A DNA stretch of 6,791 nt from Chlamydiia bacterium (GTDB taxonomy: Bacteria > Chlamydiota > Chlamydiia > Chlamydiales > JAAZZY01). Location of the stretch: positions 1 through 6,791 of the forward strand of contig JAAZZY010000003.1 in NCBI GenBank assembly GCA_014239035.1, written 5' to 3'. Shown here piece by piece: positions 1 through 6,729 of this stretch. The position numbers and the translations under genes are program-made. The notes beneath the pieces were generated by a model. It saw only the letters and a program-made list of their open reading frames with translations, was not told where the DNA came from and did no database searches. Positions within the stretch are counted from its first letter, which is position 1, and each line of letters opens with the position of its first letter.

Positions 1-447
1 AATCCTGACTGCGCACAAGGCTTCATTTTAGATGGCTTTCCTAGAACAAAAGCGCAAGCTGAAGAACTTGCCGCCGCCTTTCCCCACAAAGATCATCTCA
101 TCTTTGTAAACGTTACCATTGCCGACAGTGTTATTTTAGAGCGTCTTCAAGGGCGACGCATTTGCTCTGATTGCTCTAGGCCCTACCATGCAACCTATAA
201 CCCCCCTCTTGTTAAAGAGACATGCAATGACTGCAAGGGCAACCTAATCTCTAGAGAAGATGACAACTATGATGTGGTTAAGAAACGCTTAGATATTTAT
301 AGAGCACAATATAACCCTATAAAAAGGTACTTAAAAGATAACTTCCAGTGGATTGAAGTTAAAAATGATGATCTCAACGATTGCTATGCGCGTTTAATAG
401 ACAAAGTAAATTTTGTTGATCCTGATTTCTTTCCGCAAGAAGACTAA
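1..447 (+). CDS. adk: Adenylate kinase, 5'-truncated by window edge
   Basis: Adenylate kinase interconverts ATP + AMP and 2 ADP in the cytoplasm. The frame is open from base 1 to the TAA at 445-447, giving 148 visible residues of a family that usually has about 210-220. The N-terminal P-loop and most of the AMP-binding part lie outside the window. Visible are the family signature FILDGFPRT (visible residues 8-16), the GRR that opens the LID, and a LID with two CxxC pairs (C55/C58 and C75/C78). These predict a structural zinc site, as in the zinc-type kinases and unlike the cysteine-free LID of E. coli Adk. The conserved RxDD (from R85) and the KKRL arginine (R96) that contact phosphates are also present. 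The gene ends 18 bases before the stop of the convergent EI24 gene, and I see no convincing terminator between them. The identification is secure. Confidence 0.97.
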   Translation, partial: NPDCAQGFILDGFPRTKAQAEELAAAFPHKDHLIFVNVTIADSVILERLQGRRICSDCSRPYHATYNPPLVKETCNDCKGNLISREDDNYDVVKKRLDIYRAQYNPIKRYLKDNFQWIEVKNDDLNDCYARLIDKVNFVDPDFFPQED

Positions 448-465
448 CCTGCCAACATTGCAGTT

Positions 466-1191
466 TTAAGCTGCAGGGGTATTTTCAATCTCTGGCCAAT
501 CTTTAACCCAAAGAGCTGCCCCTGTAAAGACTGCAGGGATCCATAAAAGCCATCCAATTATTGTCAGAGATAAACCCATGCTTAGGATACCGGCAGAGAC
601 GCCCATGTAAAAGATTGCTCCTCTTTTTGCTTTGTATAAAGAAATCCTTTTCTCTGTAGAGTGCCCTTTGAGCGCTAGCGTTAAATCAACCGCATCGATA
701 ATAGCAAGATGCCCGATTCCGACCTGGCTAATAAAGGCCCCTATCGGCCCCAAGAAAATAGCGCAAATAAGCCCAACAATTGGCCAAAATATTCGCCAGA
801 AAATAGTTTTAAAAAACACAACTGTTCCAGAGTACATAGACCTAAAAAATCCAACTTCAACACTCTTCCCCTCTTCTGCAAGCAAAACTTTTCTAAGCAT
901 CTTATCTAGGGCTAAAGTTAAAACAACGGGCATTAAAACTATAAACGCAACGAGAAGGGCTGTGGTGCTATAACCAAAAGACTTTAAGATATCCCAAACT
1001 TTTGCCCAAAAGCCAGAGTCAAGGTTGGGCCAGGTTATGACCATGACAAAGAGAAAAACAGCAAGTAATATAGCTGTAAAAAGCAATGTTGTAAAAAGAG
1101 CTAAAGGCCACATTTTTGGATGAGTAATAAAATATCCAAACCCTCTAAAAGGCCATAATAAATAACTGCTATTCTGAGATTTTGATTCCAT
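466..1191 (-). CDS. EI24/CysZ-like multi-pass inner-membrane protein
   Basis: This is a 241-residue hydrophobic protein that fits the EI24 (CysZ-like, formerly DUF540) family in length and pattern. Hydrophobic stretches lie at about residues 30-52, 76-95, 131-155 and 195-228. The N-terminal part has the family-like G-F-x-Y-F-x-x-x-P-x-M-W-P pattern, and the last membrane segment ends IPAVFTGAALW, which resembles the family's C-terminal P-x-x-x-x-GA-x-LW. E. coli CysZ is a sulfate permease, but many EI24 proteins have no known substrate, so sulfate transport is not claimed here. The ATG at 1189-1191 lies inside the upstream MFS gene, with a 23-base overlap in another frame. It is preceded by AGAAG at a plausible Shine-Dalgarno distance, which suggests translational coupling. 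No cysteine-synthesis gene is nearby. Family assignment is moderately sure; function is unknown. Confidence 0.7.
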   Translation of the reverse strand: MESKSQNSSYLLWPFRGFGYFITHPKMWPLALFTTLLFTAILLAVFLFVMVITWPNLDSGFWAKVWDILKSFGYSTTALLVAFIVLMPVVLTLALDKMLRKVLLAEEGKSVEVGFFRSMYSGTVVFFKTIFWRIFWPIVGLICAIFLGPIGAFISQVGIGHLAIIDAVDLTLALKGHSTEKRISLYKAKRGAIFYMGVSAGILSMGLSLTIIGWLLWIPAVFTGAALWVKDWPEIENTPAA

Positions 1192-2542
1192 GATTTTTAT
1201 CTTCTAACCAATATTCTTCAATAGTTTCTAAACTAATCCCTGTAGTTTCAGGGACAAAATAATATACAAATGCGATACCTAATATTGAGATTAGAGCGAA
1301 GGTCCAAAAAGTAATGCTTGAACCCATAAATTGATATTGAGTTAATAAATAACGTACGCTCACATAGCTCACAAACCATTTTATGGCGATAACACCAGAG
1401 ATAGAGATACTCCTGATCTTTAGAGGGAAAATTTCTGCAATTATAAGCCAACCCACTGATCCCAATCCAAACACAAATCCAGCGGCAAATGCGCAAAAAA
1501 TTAAAACTATGACATTGTCGTTTATATGTCGATATACAATACCATGAGAAAGAAAGCCCAGCAGTATTAAACAAGCGCACATGATCGATAACCCCCACAT
1601 AAGAAGCTTTCTTCTCCCAAGTTTATCAACTAGAAGCATGGCTGAAAACGAAGCTGCAAAAGCAACAAGCCCTATAAAAGCACCGGCATCAATTGCCGAC
1701 TTAGCATTCCAAAGTGAATCCTTTTGTAGCAACAACGGAAAATAGTAAAATATTGCATGCCATCCTGTTGCCTCCATTAAAATAGCAATTACAGTTCCCA
1801 CCGTTATAGCCTTGAAAACCCCTTTCCCAAAAAGTTTTGACTGGCTTTCTGGGTTAAACTGTGAAGAACTCTCCATCATATCAATTTCATAATCAACATC
1901 CAAAAATCGTCTCAGCCTTTGAAGGACTTTTATTGCTTCCTCTTTTCTATTTTTAGAATAAAGCCATTGCGGCGTCTCAGGCATATAGCACATACCAATG
2001 AAAAGGCCCAATGCAGGCACAAAAGCTGCGGAAAGAGCAAACTCCCACCCTAAAGTAAATGAAACTGAACGATTAATTAAATACGCAAGTAAATACCCTA
2101 AATTGAGCACTAAAATCATCACACATATGCAAGAACCACGAATATTTGCAGGGACAATTTCACAGATATAGAAAGGTACAGAAACAGATAGCATACCCAT
2201 ACCCAATCCCATAATCGCTCGTGTTAGAATTAACATGGGGTAGTTATAGCTGAAAAGTGATGTAAGTGAAGAGACCGCAAAAAAAACTGCAGCAACCATG
2301 ATGGTTTTCTTTCGGCCTACAACTGAAGATAAAATACCTGCAATAAGACTTCCTATAATCGCCATCCCAATCGCAGAGCTGACAATAATTTCTTGCTGGC
2401 TCACAGATAATTCAAACCAATTATCTAAAAAAAGGAGCACTCCAGCAATAATTGCAGTGCAGTATCCGATTAAAAATCCACCTATCGAAGCAATTAACGT
2501 GGAATAGTAGATAGAAGAATATTGATCTTGAGAACGTGACAT
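1169..2542 (-). CDS. MFS transporter, sugar porter family, atypical binding site
   Basis: This predicted 12-helix secondary transporter of the inner membrane has 457 residues from the ATG at 2540-2542, a normal length for sugar porters. Family marks in order are: VVGRKK after helix 2 (about 74-79); the R-x3-GLGMGM-x6-PFY-x2-E-x2-P-x3-RG signature (about 108-136); PETPQWL at 188-194, matching PESPRWL; VDKLGRRK at 305-312; GWLIIAEIFP around 364-373; and PETTG at 431-435. Residues that bind sugar in XylE/GLUT-type porters are changed. The helix-7 QQxxGxN motif reads M256-E257-x-T-G-W-H262, and the helix-5 glutamine position appears to be isoleucine (about I143). The helix-10 tryptophan is kept (W365). 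Substrate is therefore open. An upstream TTG at 2576-2578 would add 12 residues rich in lysine, but the ATG is preferred because MFS N-termini are short. It is the first gene of a unit with the EI24 gene, which overlaps its end by 23 bases. Confidence 0.88.
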   Translation of the reverse strand: MSRSQDQYSSIYYSTLIASIGGFLIGYCTAIIAGVLLFLDNWFELSVSQQEIIVSSAIGMAIIGSLIAGILSSVVGRKKTIMVAAVFFAVSSLTSLFSYNYPMLILTRAIMGLGMGMLSVSVPFYICEIVPANIRGSCICVMILVLNLGYLLAYLINRSVSFTLGWEFALSAAFVPALGLFIGMCYMPETPQWLYSKNRKEEAIKVLQRLRRFLDVDYEIDMMESSSQFNPESQSKLFGKGVFKAITVGTVIAILMEATGWHAIFYYFPLLLQKDSLWNAKSAIDAGAFIGLVAFAASFSAMLLVDKLGRRKLLMWGLSIMCACLILLGFLSHGIVYRHINDNVIVLIFCAFAAGFVFGLGSVGWLIIAEIFPLKIRSISISGVIAIKWFVSYVSVRYLLTQYQFMGSSITFWTFALISILGIAFVYYFVPETTGISLETIEEYWLEDKNHGIKISE

Positions 2543-2583
2543 ATTAAATATTTTTTTCTTTCTAGGTAGTGTTAACAAATACT

Positions 2584-2608
2584 ACTCTTTAGACTAAAGA
2601 GTTTTTTT
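2584..2608 (+). promoter_or_regulatory. Perfect 19-base dyad with trailing T-run (operator or weak terminator/attenuator)
   Basis: ACTCTTTAG (2584-2592) and CTAAAGAGT (2594-2602) are perfect inverted copies around a single A. A run of T's from 2602 to 2608 follows on the + strand. As RNA it would form an 8-bp stem with a GAC loop and a U-tract, but only two pairs are G-C, so it would be a weak intrinsic terminator. No + strand gene ends just upstream, because the element sits between two divergent starts (2542 and 2658). An operator for a dimeric regulator, or a leader attenuator of the downstream gene, is as likely as a terminator. The dyad itself is directly visible; its role is inferred. 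Confidence 0.5.
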
Positions 2609-2657
2609 ATTAATCTTTATTTATGTATCATCTTTTAGTAGATAACCCACAATTATT

Positions 2658-3122
2658 ATGCAGAACCTCGCAGAAATTTTAGAGTCTTTTTTTCAGCAAC
2701 TTGCATGTGTTAAAAAGATAACTATTTCAGCTCAATCTATGGTGAATTCTAACCTAAAAACTAATCATGCAATAGGCTCAGTAAACGTTTCAAAGCCATC
2801 TAATAGAGAACTTATTTTTACAGAAGAAGGCTTTTGGGGTGACAGCGAAGAACACATACATTTTACAAACAAGTTACGTTGGGCCATTGATAAAGAAAAA
2901 AATCTCATTAGCTTAGAGCATCTCAGGCAGGGCATTGAAAACCCAGTTTTGTTGTTTCATTTCTCCCTTAAAAAACATAACAAGTTAATCTGCGCGCAGG
3001 CTCATCTCTGTGACCCCGATACATATCTTGGTGAGATTAGTTGGACAGAAGAGCAAATTGAGTATCAATGTAGAGTTGAGGGACCTCAAAAAAACGATCT
3101 CCTTATCTACTACTATCATTAA
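2658..3122 (+). CDS. DUF6314-like small protein of unknown function
   Basis: This is a 154-residue protein with no signal peptide and no membrane segment, so probably cytoplasmic. The pattern resembles DUF6314 proteins from memory of that family. An N-terminal F-x-Q-L-x-C-V-K-K-I-T stretch (about 12-23) sits where the family has its G-x-W-x-x-x-R-x-I. Next come a mid-region with a repeated beta pattern, an FHFSL segment (about 100), the H-LCDPDTYLGE block (about 116-127), and a C-terminal CRVEGPQKND (about 137-146), comparable to the family's W-R-V-x-GP-x-KDY. The biochemical role of DUF6314 is not known to me, and none is proposed. The ATG at 2658-2660 has no clear Shine-Dalgarno sequence, and no better in-frame start is seen nearby. 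It is divergent from the MFS gene and ends one base from the stop of the convergent yjbQ, so the two genes may share 3' sequence. Confidence 0.75.
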   Translation: MQNLAEILESFFQQLACVKKITISAQSMVNSNLKTNHAIGSVNVSKPSNRELIFTEEGFWGDSEEHIHFTNKLRWAIDKEKNLISLEHLRQGIENPVLLFHFSLKKHNKLICAQAHLCDPDTYLGEISWTEEQIEYQCRVEGPQKNDLLIYYYH

Positions 3123-3123
3123 G

Positions 3124-3561
3124 TTACCCACTCTGATCTGGTTGATATTTTAGTAAAATAGTCCGCTGATGTTCCATTTTCCGAAACTCTGCCAAAAAAA
3201 TCCCTTGCCATCTTCCCAAAACAAGCTCCCCCTTATCTACAATTAAAGATATGCTTTGATGTAAAAGAGCTGTTTTCATGTGAGCAGGTGAATCATCAGA
3301 ACCTTCTAAAGTATGTCTTATGAACTCAAGATTCTCTGGGGCAAGGTGATCTAAAAATTTCTCTAAATCATTTTTGGCACTATCATCATAGGATTCATTA
3401 ATTAAAAGAGAGCAGCTTGTATGCATACAAAAAAGTGTGAGGATCCCTGAATTCAAATGATGGGGTAAAATTTTGTTTTTCAAAATATTTTCAATATCAT
3501 CTGTGATATTATGAAAGCCGCTCTGGACTATTTTTAGATTTAATTCTACAATATTAGACAT
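3124..3561 (-). CDS. yjbQ: YjbQ/UPF0047 family protein (putative secondary thiamine-phosphate synthase)
   Basis: At 145 residues this has the usual length and the full conserved pattern of the YjbQ (UPF0047) family. The pattern includes CMHTSCSLLINE (45-56; H47, N55 and E56 conserved), the RHTLEGSDDSPAHMK block (82-96; H83, E86, D89, D90, H94), LGRWQGIFLAEFR (115-127), and a final R133 before the last beta strand. Family members form small oligomeric cytoplasmic enzymes. E. coli YjbQ has been linked to weak thiamine-phosphate synthase activity by genetic displacement, but its main physiological role is unsettled. No other thiamine gene or recognisable TPP riboswitch is visible here. The ATG at 3559-3561 is preceded by a weak purine-rich GAAAAG. 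It is transcribed away from the dicarboxylate carrier and towards the DUF6314-like gene. Family identity is high; the catalytic role is uncertain. Confidence 0.92.
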   Translation of the reverse strand: MSNIVELNLKIVQSGFHNITDDIENILKNKILPHHLNSGILTLFCMHTSCSLLINESYDDSAKNDLEKFLDHLAPENLEFIRHTLEGSDDSPAHMKTALLHQSISLIVDKGELVLGRWQGIFLAEFRKMEHQRTILLKYQPDQSG

Positions 3562-3592
3562 CTTTTATACTTTTCAGGTTTTCATTTTTATG

Positions 3593-3637
3593 TTAAACAA
3601 GTTTTTTCATAACACCTATTAAACAAAAATTAAACAA
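3593..3637. repeat. Three direct copies of TTAAACAA in the yjbQ/DASS divergent promoter region
   Basis: TTAAACAA occurs exactly at 3593-3600, 3619-3626 and 3630-3637, all in the same orientation. Starts are 26 and 11 bases apart, which is about 2.5 and 1 helical turns. The last copy lies only 8 bases before the preferred ATG of the dicarboxylate carrier. The region is AT-rich, so some recurrence is expected by chance, but three exact 8-mers with a retained C in 45 bases are suggestive of a regulator binding cluster. No clear -35/-10 pair or Shine-Dalgarno sequence for the carrier is seen in the same stretch. Confidence 0.4.
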
Positions 3638-3645
3638 ATTTGATT

Positions 3646-5112
3646 ATGACAACTTTAAATACTCCTACAAATATACCCGAAAGAGGCACAACTACCACAG
3701 CCGAACAACCCAAGTGGAAAGGGGCTAAGCCTATCCCTTTTCTTGTTTCATCATGCGTTGGGGTGGGTCTATGGATGATTCCAGTTCCGACCGGCCTAAC
3801 ACCTCAGGCTTGGCATTTATTTGCTATTTTTATGTTTATCATCTCCGGGCTCATTACAAGGCCCCTGCCTGTTGGCCCTATGGTTCTTATTGGAGCCGTA
3901 ACAGCTATAACAACTCAAACACTAACTTTTCAAGAAGTCTCAGCGGGTCTCAGCTCTCATAGTATTTGGCTGATCTTTATATCTTTTTTTCTAGCCTTGG
4001 GCCTGATTAAAACGGGCTTGGCAACTAGAGCCTCCTACTTTTTTGTAAAAGTTTTTGGAAAGACTACAATTGGTCTTGTTTATGGAATCACTTTTAGTGA
4101 ACTTGCCCTAGCCCCTTTTATTCCAAGTTTAGTTGCAAGAGCTGGAGGAATAATTTTTCCAATTGCTTTAGCTTTAGCAAAAACCTATGACTCGCAAGAT
4201 GACACTAAAACTACAGGACGTTTTCTAATCATTTCCGTTTTTCAAGGAACGGTTGTTGTTAGCGCCATGTTTTTAACTTCGATGGCGGCAAACCCAATAG
4301 CCGTTGAGATAGCCAAGGAATTTGGTGTGACACTAACCTGGGGTAACTGGTTTTTAGCCTCTTGTCTTCCGGGATTTGCAAGTCTACTTATCGTTCCCTT
4401 TGTGATATCTAAAATCATCCCACCTAAACTAAAAAAGACTCCTGAGGCTCCTGTGCTTGCCAAAGAAAAATTAACAAATCTTGGCCCCGTGACTAAGGAT
4501 GAGTGGATGATGATCGGCATATTTGCCGGAGTTTTAAGCCTTTGGCTTTTTGGTTCTTATTTAAAAATCTCAAACACTGTAGCTGCTATGATTGGATTAA
4601 TAGCTCTGCTCTTTTTTGGGATCATTAATTGGAAAGATTGCCTTAAAGAAACCAATGCGTGGGATACCTTATTTTGGTTGGGTTCACTAGTTGCAATTGG
4701 GACATCCTTAAAAAGGTTCGGGTTCTTTACATGGTTTTCTATGCATATTGTTACTTATATATCATCGATGCCTTGGATGTCTGCTTTGATCGTGATGATC
4801 CTACTCTATTTTTATAGCCACTACTTTTTTGCCAGCAACACTGCGCATTTAACAGCTATGTACTCCGCTTTTTTAGCAGCGGCTATCCAGGTTGGAGCAC
4901 CTGCTATCTTATCTGTTTTAATTTTAGCTTTTTTTAGCAGCTTGTTTGGAGGATTGACACACTATAGTTGTGGACCGGCACCTATATTCTTCAGCGCAGG
5001 CTATGTCTCGCTAAAAAAATGGTGGCAGATTGGCCTCATTATAAGCGTTTGTAATATACTTATATGGGTCTTTGTTGGGGGCACTTGGTGGAAAATACTT
5101 AATTACTGGTAA
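3646..5112 (+). CDS. DASS-family dicarboxylate carrier (2-oxoglutarate/malate translocator type)
   Basis: This is a multi-pass inner-membrane carrier of the divalent anion:sodium symporter family (CitT/DiT1 branch), 488 residues from the ATG at 3646-3648. About 30 hydrophilic residues precede the first helix. Family features are the PLPVGPMVLIG segment (about 74-84), the GLIKTGLATR loop (about 119-128), the first half-site FLTSMAANP (about 209-217), and the second half-site HYFFASNTAHLTAMY (about 392-406) with the Ser-Asn-Thr ligand triad at 397-399. A final GGLTHYSCGPAPIFF block and a hydrophobic last helix follow. The pattern resembles chlamydial and plastid 2-oxoglutarate/malate translocators, which suits import of host C4/C5 dicarboxylates. 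The exact substrate and Na+ versus exchange mode cannot be read from sequence. A TTG at 3640 is an alternative start two codons upstream. Neither start has a good Shine-Dalgarno sequence. The M48 gene follows in the same direction after 57 bases. Confidence 0.92.
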   Translation: MTTLNTPTNIPERGTTTTAEQPKWKGAKPIPFLVSSCVGVGLWMIPVPTGLTPQAWHLFAIFMFIISGLITRPLPVGPMVLIGAVTAITTQTLTFQEVSAGLSSHSIWLIFISFFLALGLIKTGLATRASYFFVKVFGKTTIGLVYGITFSELALAPFIPSLVARAGGIIFPIALALAKTYDSQDDTKTTGRFLIISVFQGTVVVSAMFLTSMAANPIAVEIAKEFGVTLTWGNWFLASCLPGFASLLIVPFVISKIIPPKLKKTPEAPVLAKEKLTNLGPVTKDEWMMIGIFAGVLSLWLFGSYLKISNTVAAMIGLIALLFFGIINWKDCLKETNAWDTLFWLGSLVAIGTSLKRFGFFTWFSMHIVTYISSMPWMSALIVMILLYFYSHYFFASNTAHLTAMYSAFLAAAIQVGAPAILSVLILAFFSSLFGGLTHYSCGPAPIFFSAGYVSLKKWWQIGLIISVCNILIWVFVGGTWWKILNYW

Positions 5113-5169
5113 AAAATTTGTTAATACAATAAAACTAAAACTAACAAAATTGGCGGCAAAAAGTCAGAT

Positions 5170-6729
5170 ATGCAAAAAAAAAGCACCCTGTTAACTACCA
5201 TTTTGATACTCCCAGTACTTGCTGCAATAGTACTGCTGCCAGCTTGTTCATATCATCAACGCAATAGTCACCGCCTTGTCAACCTCACAGTTGATGAGCA
5301 AGACAAAAATAATGATAAAAACTTTTTATATTCTCAGCAGGCATATGGAGGGAGCTACCAAAAGGATCCTGAACTTACAGCTTATGTTAACCAACTAGGC
5401 CAAAAGATTGTCAGACAGCAGGATCTACCTAGCAACGAATTTACCTTTATCGTTGTCAATAGCTCTATCCCCAACATTTGGAGTTTTCCAAAGGGGAAAA
5501 TAGCCTTAACACGAGGCTTACTTGTAGAACTTAAAAATGAAGCCGAGCTCATGGCTATTTTAGCCCATGAAGTTGCTCATGTGTCAAACAATCATGGGGC
5601 TGAAAATATTCAAGAAGTTGAAATAAATGCAGGGCCCGTCAATCTCAACATTTTAGCCGATGCCCATAACAAAGAGTTTCTAGTAGGTGCACTCGGATCA
5701 GGCTCTGGTTTGGTGACATTAAAATACAACCTCCAGTCTGAAATGCAAGCAGATAAAAATGCTTTAATGCAAATCTCTGAGATGGGCTATAGCACTCAAG
5801 GACTTTCTGATTTCAACGAAAGAGTCTACCAGTACCATGTTTGCAAGAATTGTAATTGGAAAGGTGGCTTTTTAGCTAAACACCCCACATCAGAAGAGCG
5901 CATACAAACTAGCAGAGAACTCATATCCAAGCAGTCTCTTTTAGGGGCTACTGAAGTTAACCTCTTTAACCAAAAAATGGAAAATTTAAGGCAGCAAGCT
6001 CCTGTCTATGAAAAATTAGATGAAGGATATCACGCCCTTCTCCATGCAAAGTATGCGACTGCAGTACAACTGGCCGAGCAGGGACTAGATATCGACCCCA
6101 CAGAGTTTCACTTTTACCTTCTCAAGGGTAAAGCCTTTTTTAAATTGGGCTATACTTTAGATGCTCTAAATACTCTAAACCGCGCCATAGAGATTAACCC
6201 CAGATATTTTGATAACTACCTTCAGCGGGGTCTTGTCAAAGAACAACTCGACGATTTTGCTCAAGCTTCTAATGATCTGGAGAGAAGTCTTTCTCTTCTA
6301 CCTACAGCTGAAGCCTACTATGCTTTAGGTGAAATTGATTATCACCAAGATCACCACCATGCGGCTATTCAAAATTTTAGGAAAGCTAGCATCTCCAATA
6401 CACCTGGCGGGCAAAAAGCAACTTCTAAACTCAAAGAGCTGGGCCTTGCCCTTCATGGCATACAAACCTTAGACGTCGAATCTCTTTTTACTGAAGATGG
6501 ATTCATTAATATTAAGGTATGTAATATGGGTTTAAGTACTCTTAGAAATGTTGTTATCGATGTAGACCAGCTGGATGCAAAGGGGAAATTGATTTACAGA
6601 CATTTAATTGAACTTGATCGTGAGCTCCTTCCTTTTGAGAGTGTCTGTCATCAAACTAATATTGGCCCATTCTTCAATGAAGAACATATGAAAAAAAGTA
6701 CTCTGGTAAGCCCTATTTATTCTGAGTAA
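5170..6729 (+). CDS. Lipoprotein M48 metalloprotease with TPR repeats (BepA/YfgC-like)
   Basis: This 519-residue predicted envelope lipoprotein has a basic N-terminus (KK at 3-4), a hydrophobic segment (6-25) and a lipobox LPAC with C26 as the lipidated residue and serine next to it. The M48 zinc peptidase domain covers about 45-255. It has HEVAH at 133-137 (ligands H133/H137, catalytic E134), the third-ligand region EMQAD (191-195), and HPTSEERI at 238-245. TPR-like helical repeats span about 283-415, for example the segment around AIEINP (339-344). A further beta-rich segment of about 90 residues (430-519) completes the protein and is not part of BepA as I know it. By analogy with BepA it would act in the periplasm on outer-membrane protein assembly or degradation. 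A CxxC (C225, C228) lies in the protease domain. The ATG at 5170 is supported by the signal peptide. There are 57 bases after the carrier gene, and a separate promoter is possible but not evident. Confidence 0.92.
   Translation: MQKKSTLLTTILILPVLAAIVLLPACSYHQRNSHRLVNLTVDEQDKNNDKNFLYSQQAYGGSYQKDPELTAYVNQLGQKIVRQQDLPSNEFTFIVVNSSIPNIWSFPKGKIALTRGLLVELKNEAELMAILAHEVAHVSNNHGAENIQEVEINAGPVNLNILADAHNKEFLVGALGSGSGLVTLKYNLQSEMQADKNALMQISEMGYSTQGLSDFNERVYQYHVCKNCNWKGGFLAKHPTSEERIQTSRELISKQSLLGATEVNLFNQKMENLRQQAPVYEKLDEGYHALLHAKYATAVQLAEQGLDIDPTEFHFYLLKGKAFFKLGYTLDALNTLNRAIEINPRYFDNYLQRGLVKEQLDDFAQASNDLERSLSLLPTAEAYYALGEIDYHQDHHHAAIQNFRKASISNTPGGQKATSKLKELGLALHGIQTLDVESLFTEDGFINIKVCNMGLSTLRNVVIDVDQLDAKGKLIYRHLIELDRELLPFESVCHQTNIGPFFNEEHMKKSTLVSPIYSE

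Noticed and set aside
448..477. Possible terminator hairpin between adk and the EI24 gene (TGCAG...CTGCA, also CCTGC...GCAGG)
   Set aside because: The stems are only about 5 bp, the two alternatives compete, and no T-run follows on either strand.
632..973. Plus-strand open frames at 632-973 and 709-909
   Set aside because: They are antisense to the EI24/CysZ-like gene, lack family-like patterns and have no plausible start context.
1248..1598. Minus-strand frame within the MFS gene, and the plus-strand frame at 2298-2507
   Set aside because: Both are shadows of the MFS gene, whose frame carries clear sugar-porter signatures along its whole length.
3753..4520. Plus-strand frame 3753-3962 and minus-strand frame 4242-4520
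   Set aside because: Both lie inside the DASS carrier gene in other frames, and show no independent protein character.
5103..5130. Possible promoter for the M48 gene (TTACTG, 16-base spacer, TACAAT)
   Set aside because: The -10 is good but the -35 is poor and inside the carrier's stop region; AT-rich sequence gives many such matches.
5117..5148. Inverted repeat TTTGTTA...TAACAAA between the DASS and M48 genes
   Set aside because: It is a 7-bp AT-only-biased stem with an 18-base loop and no T-run; it is likely chance in AT-rich sequence.
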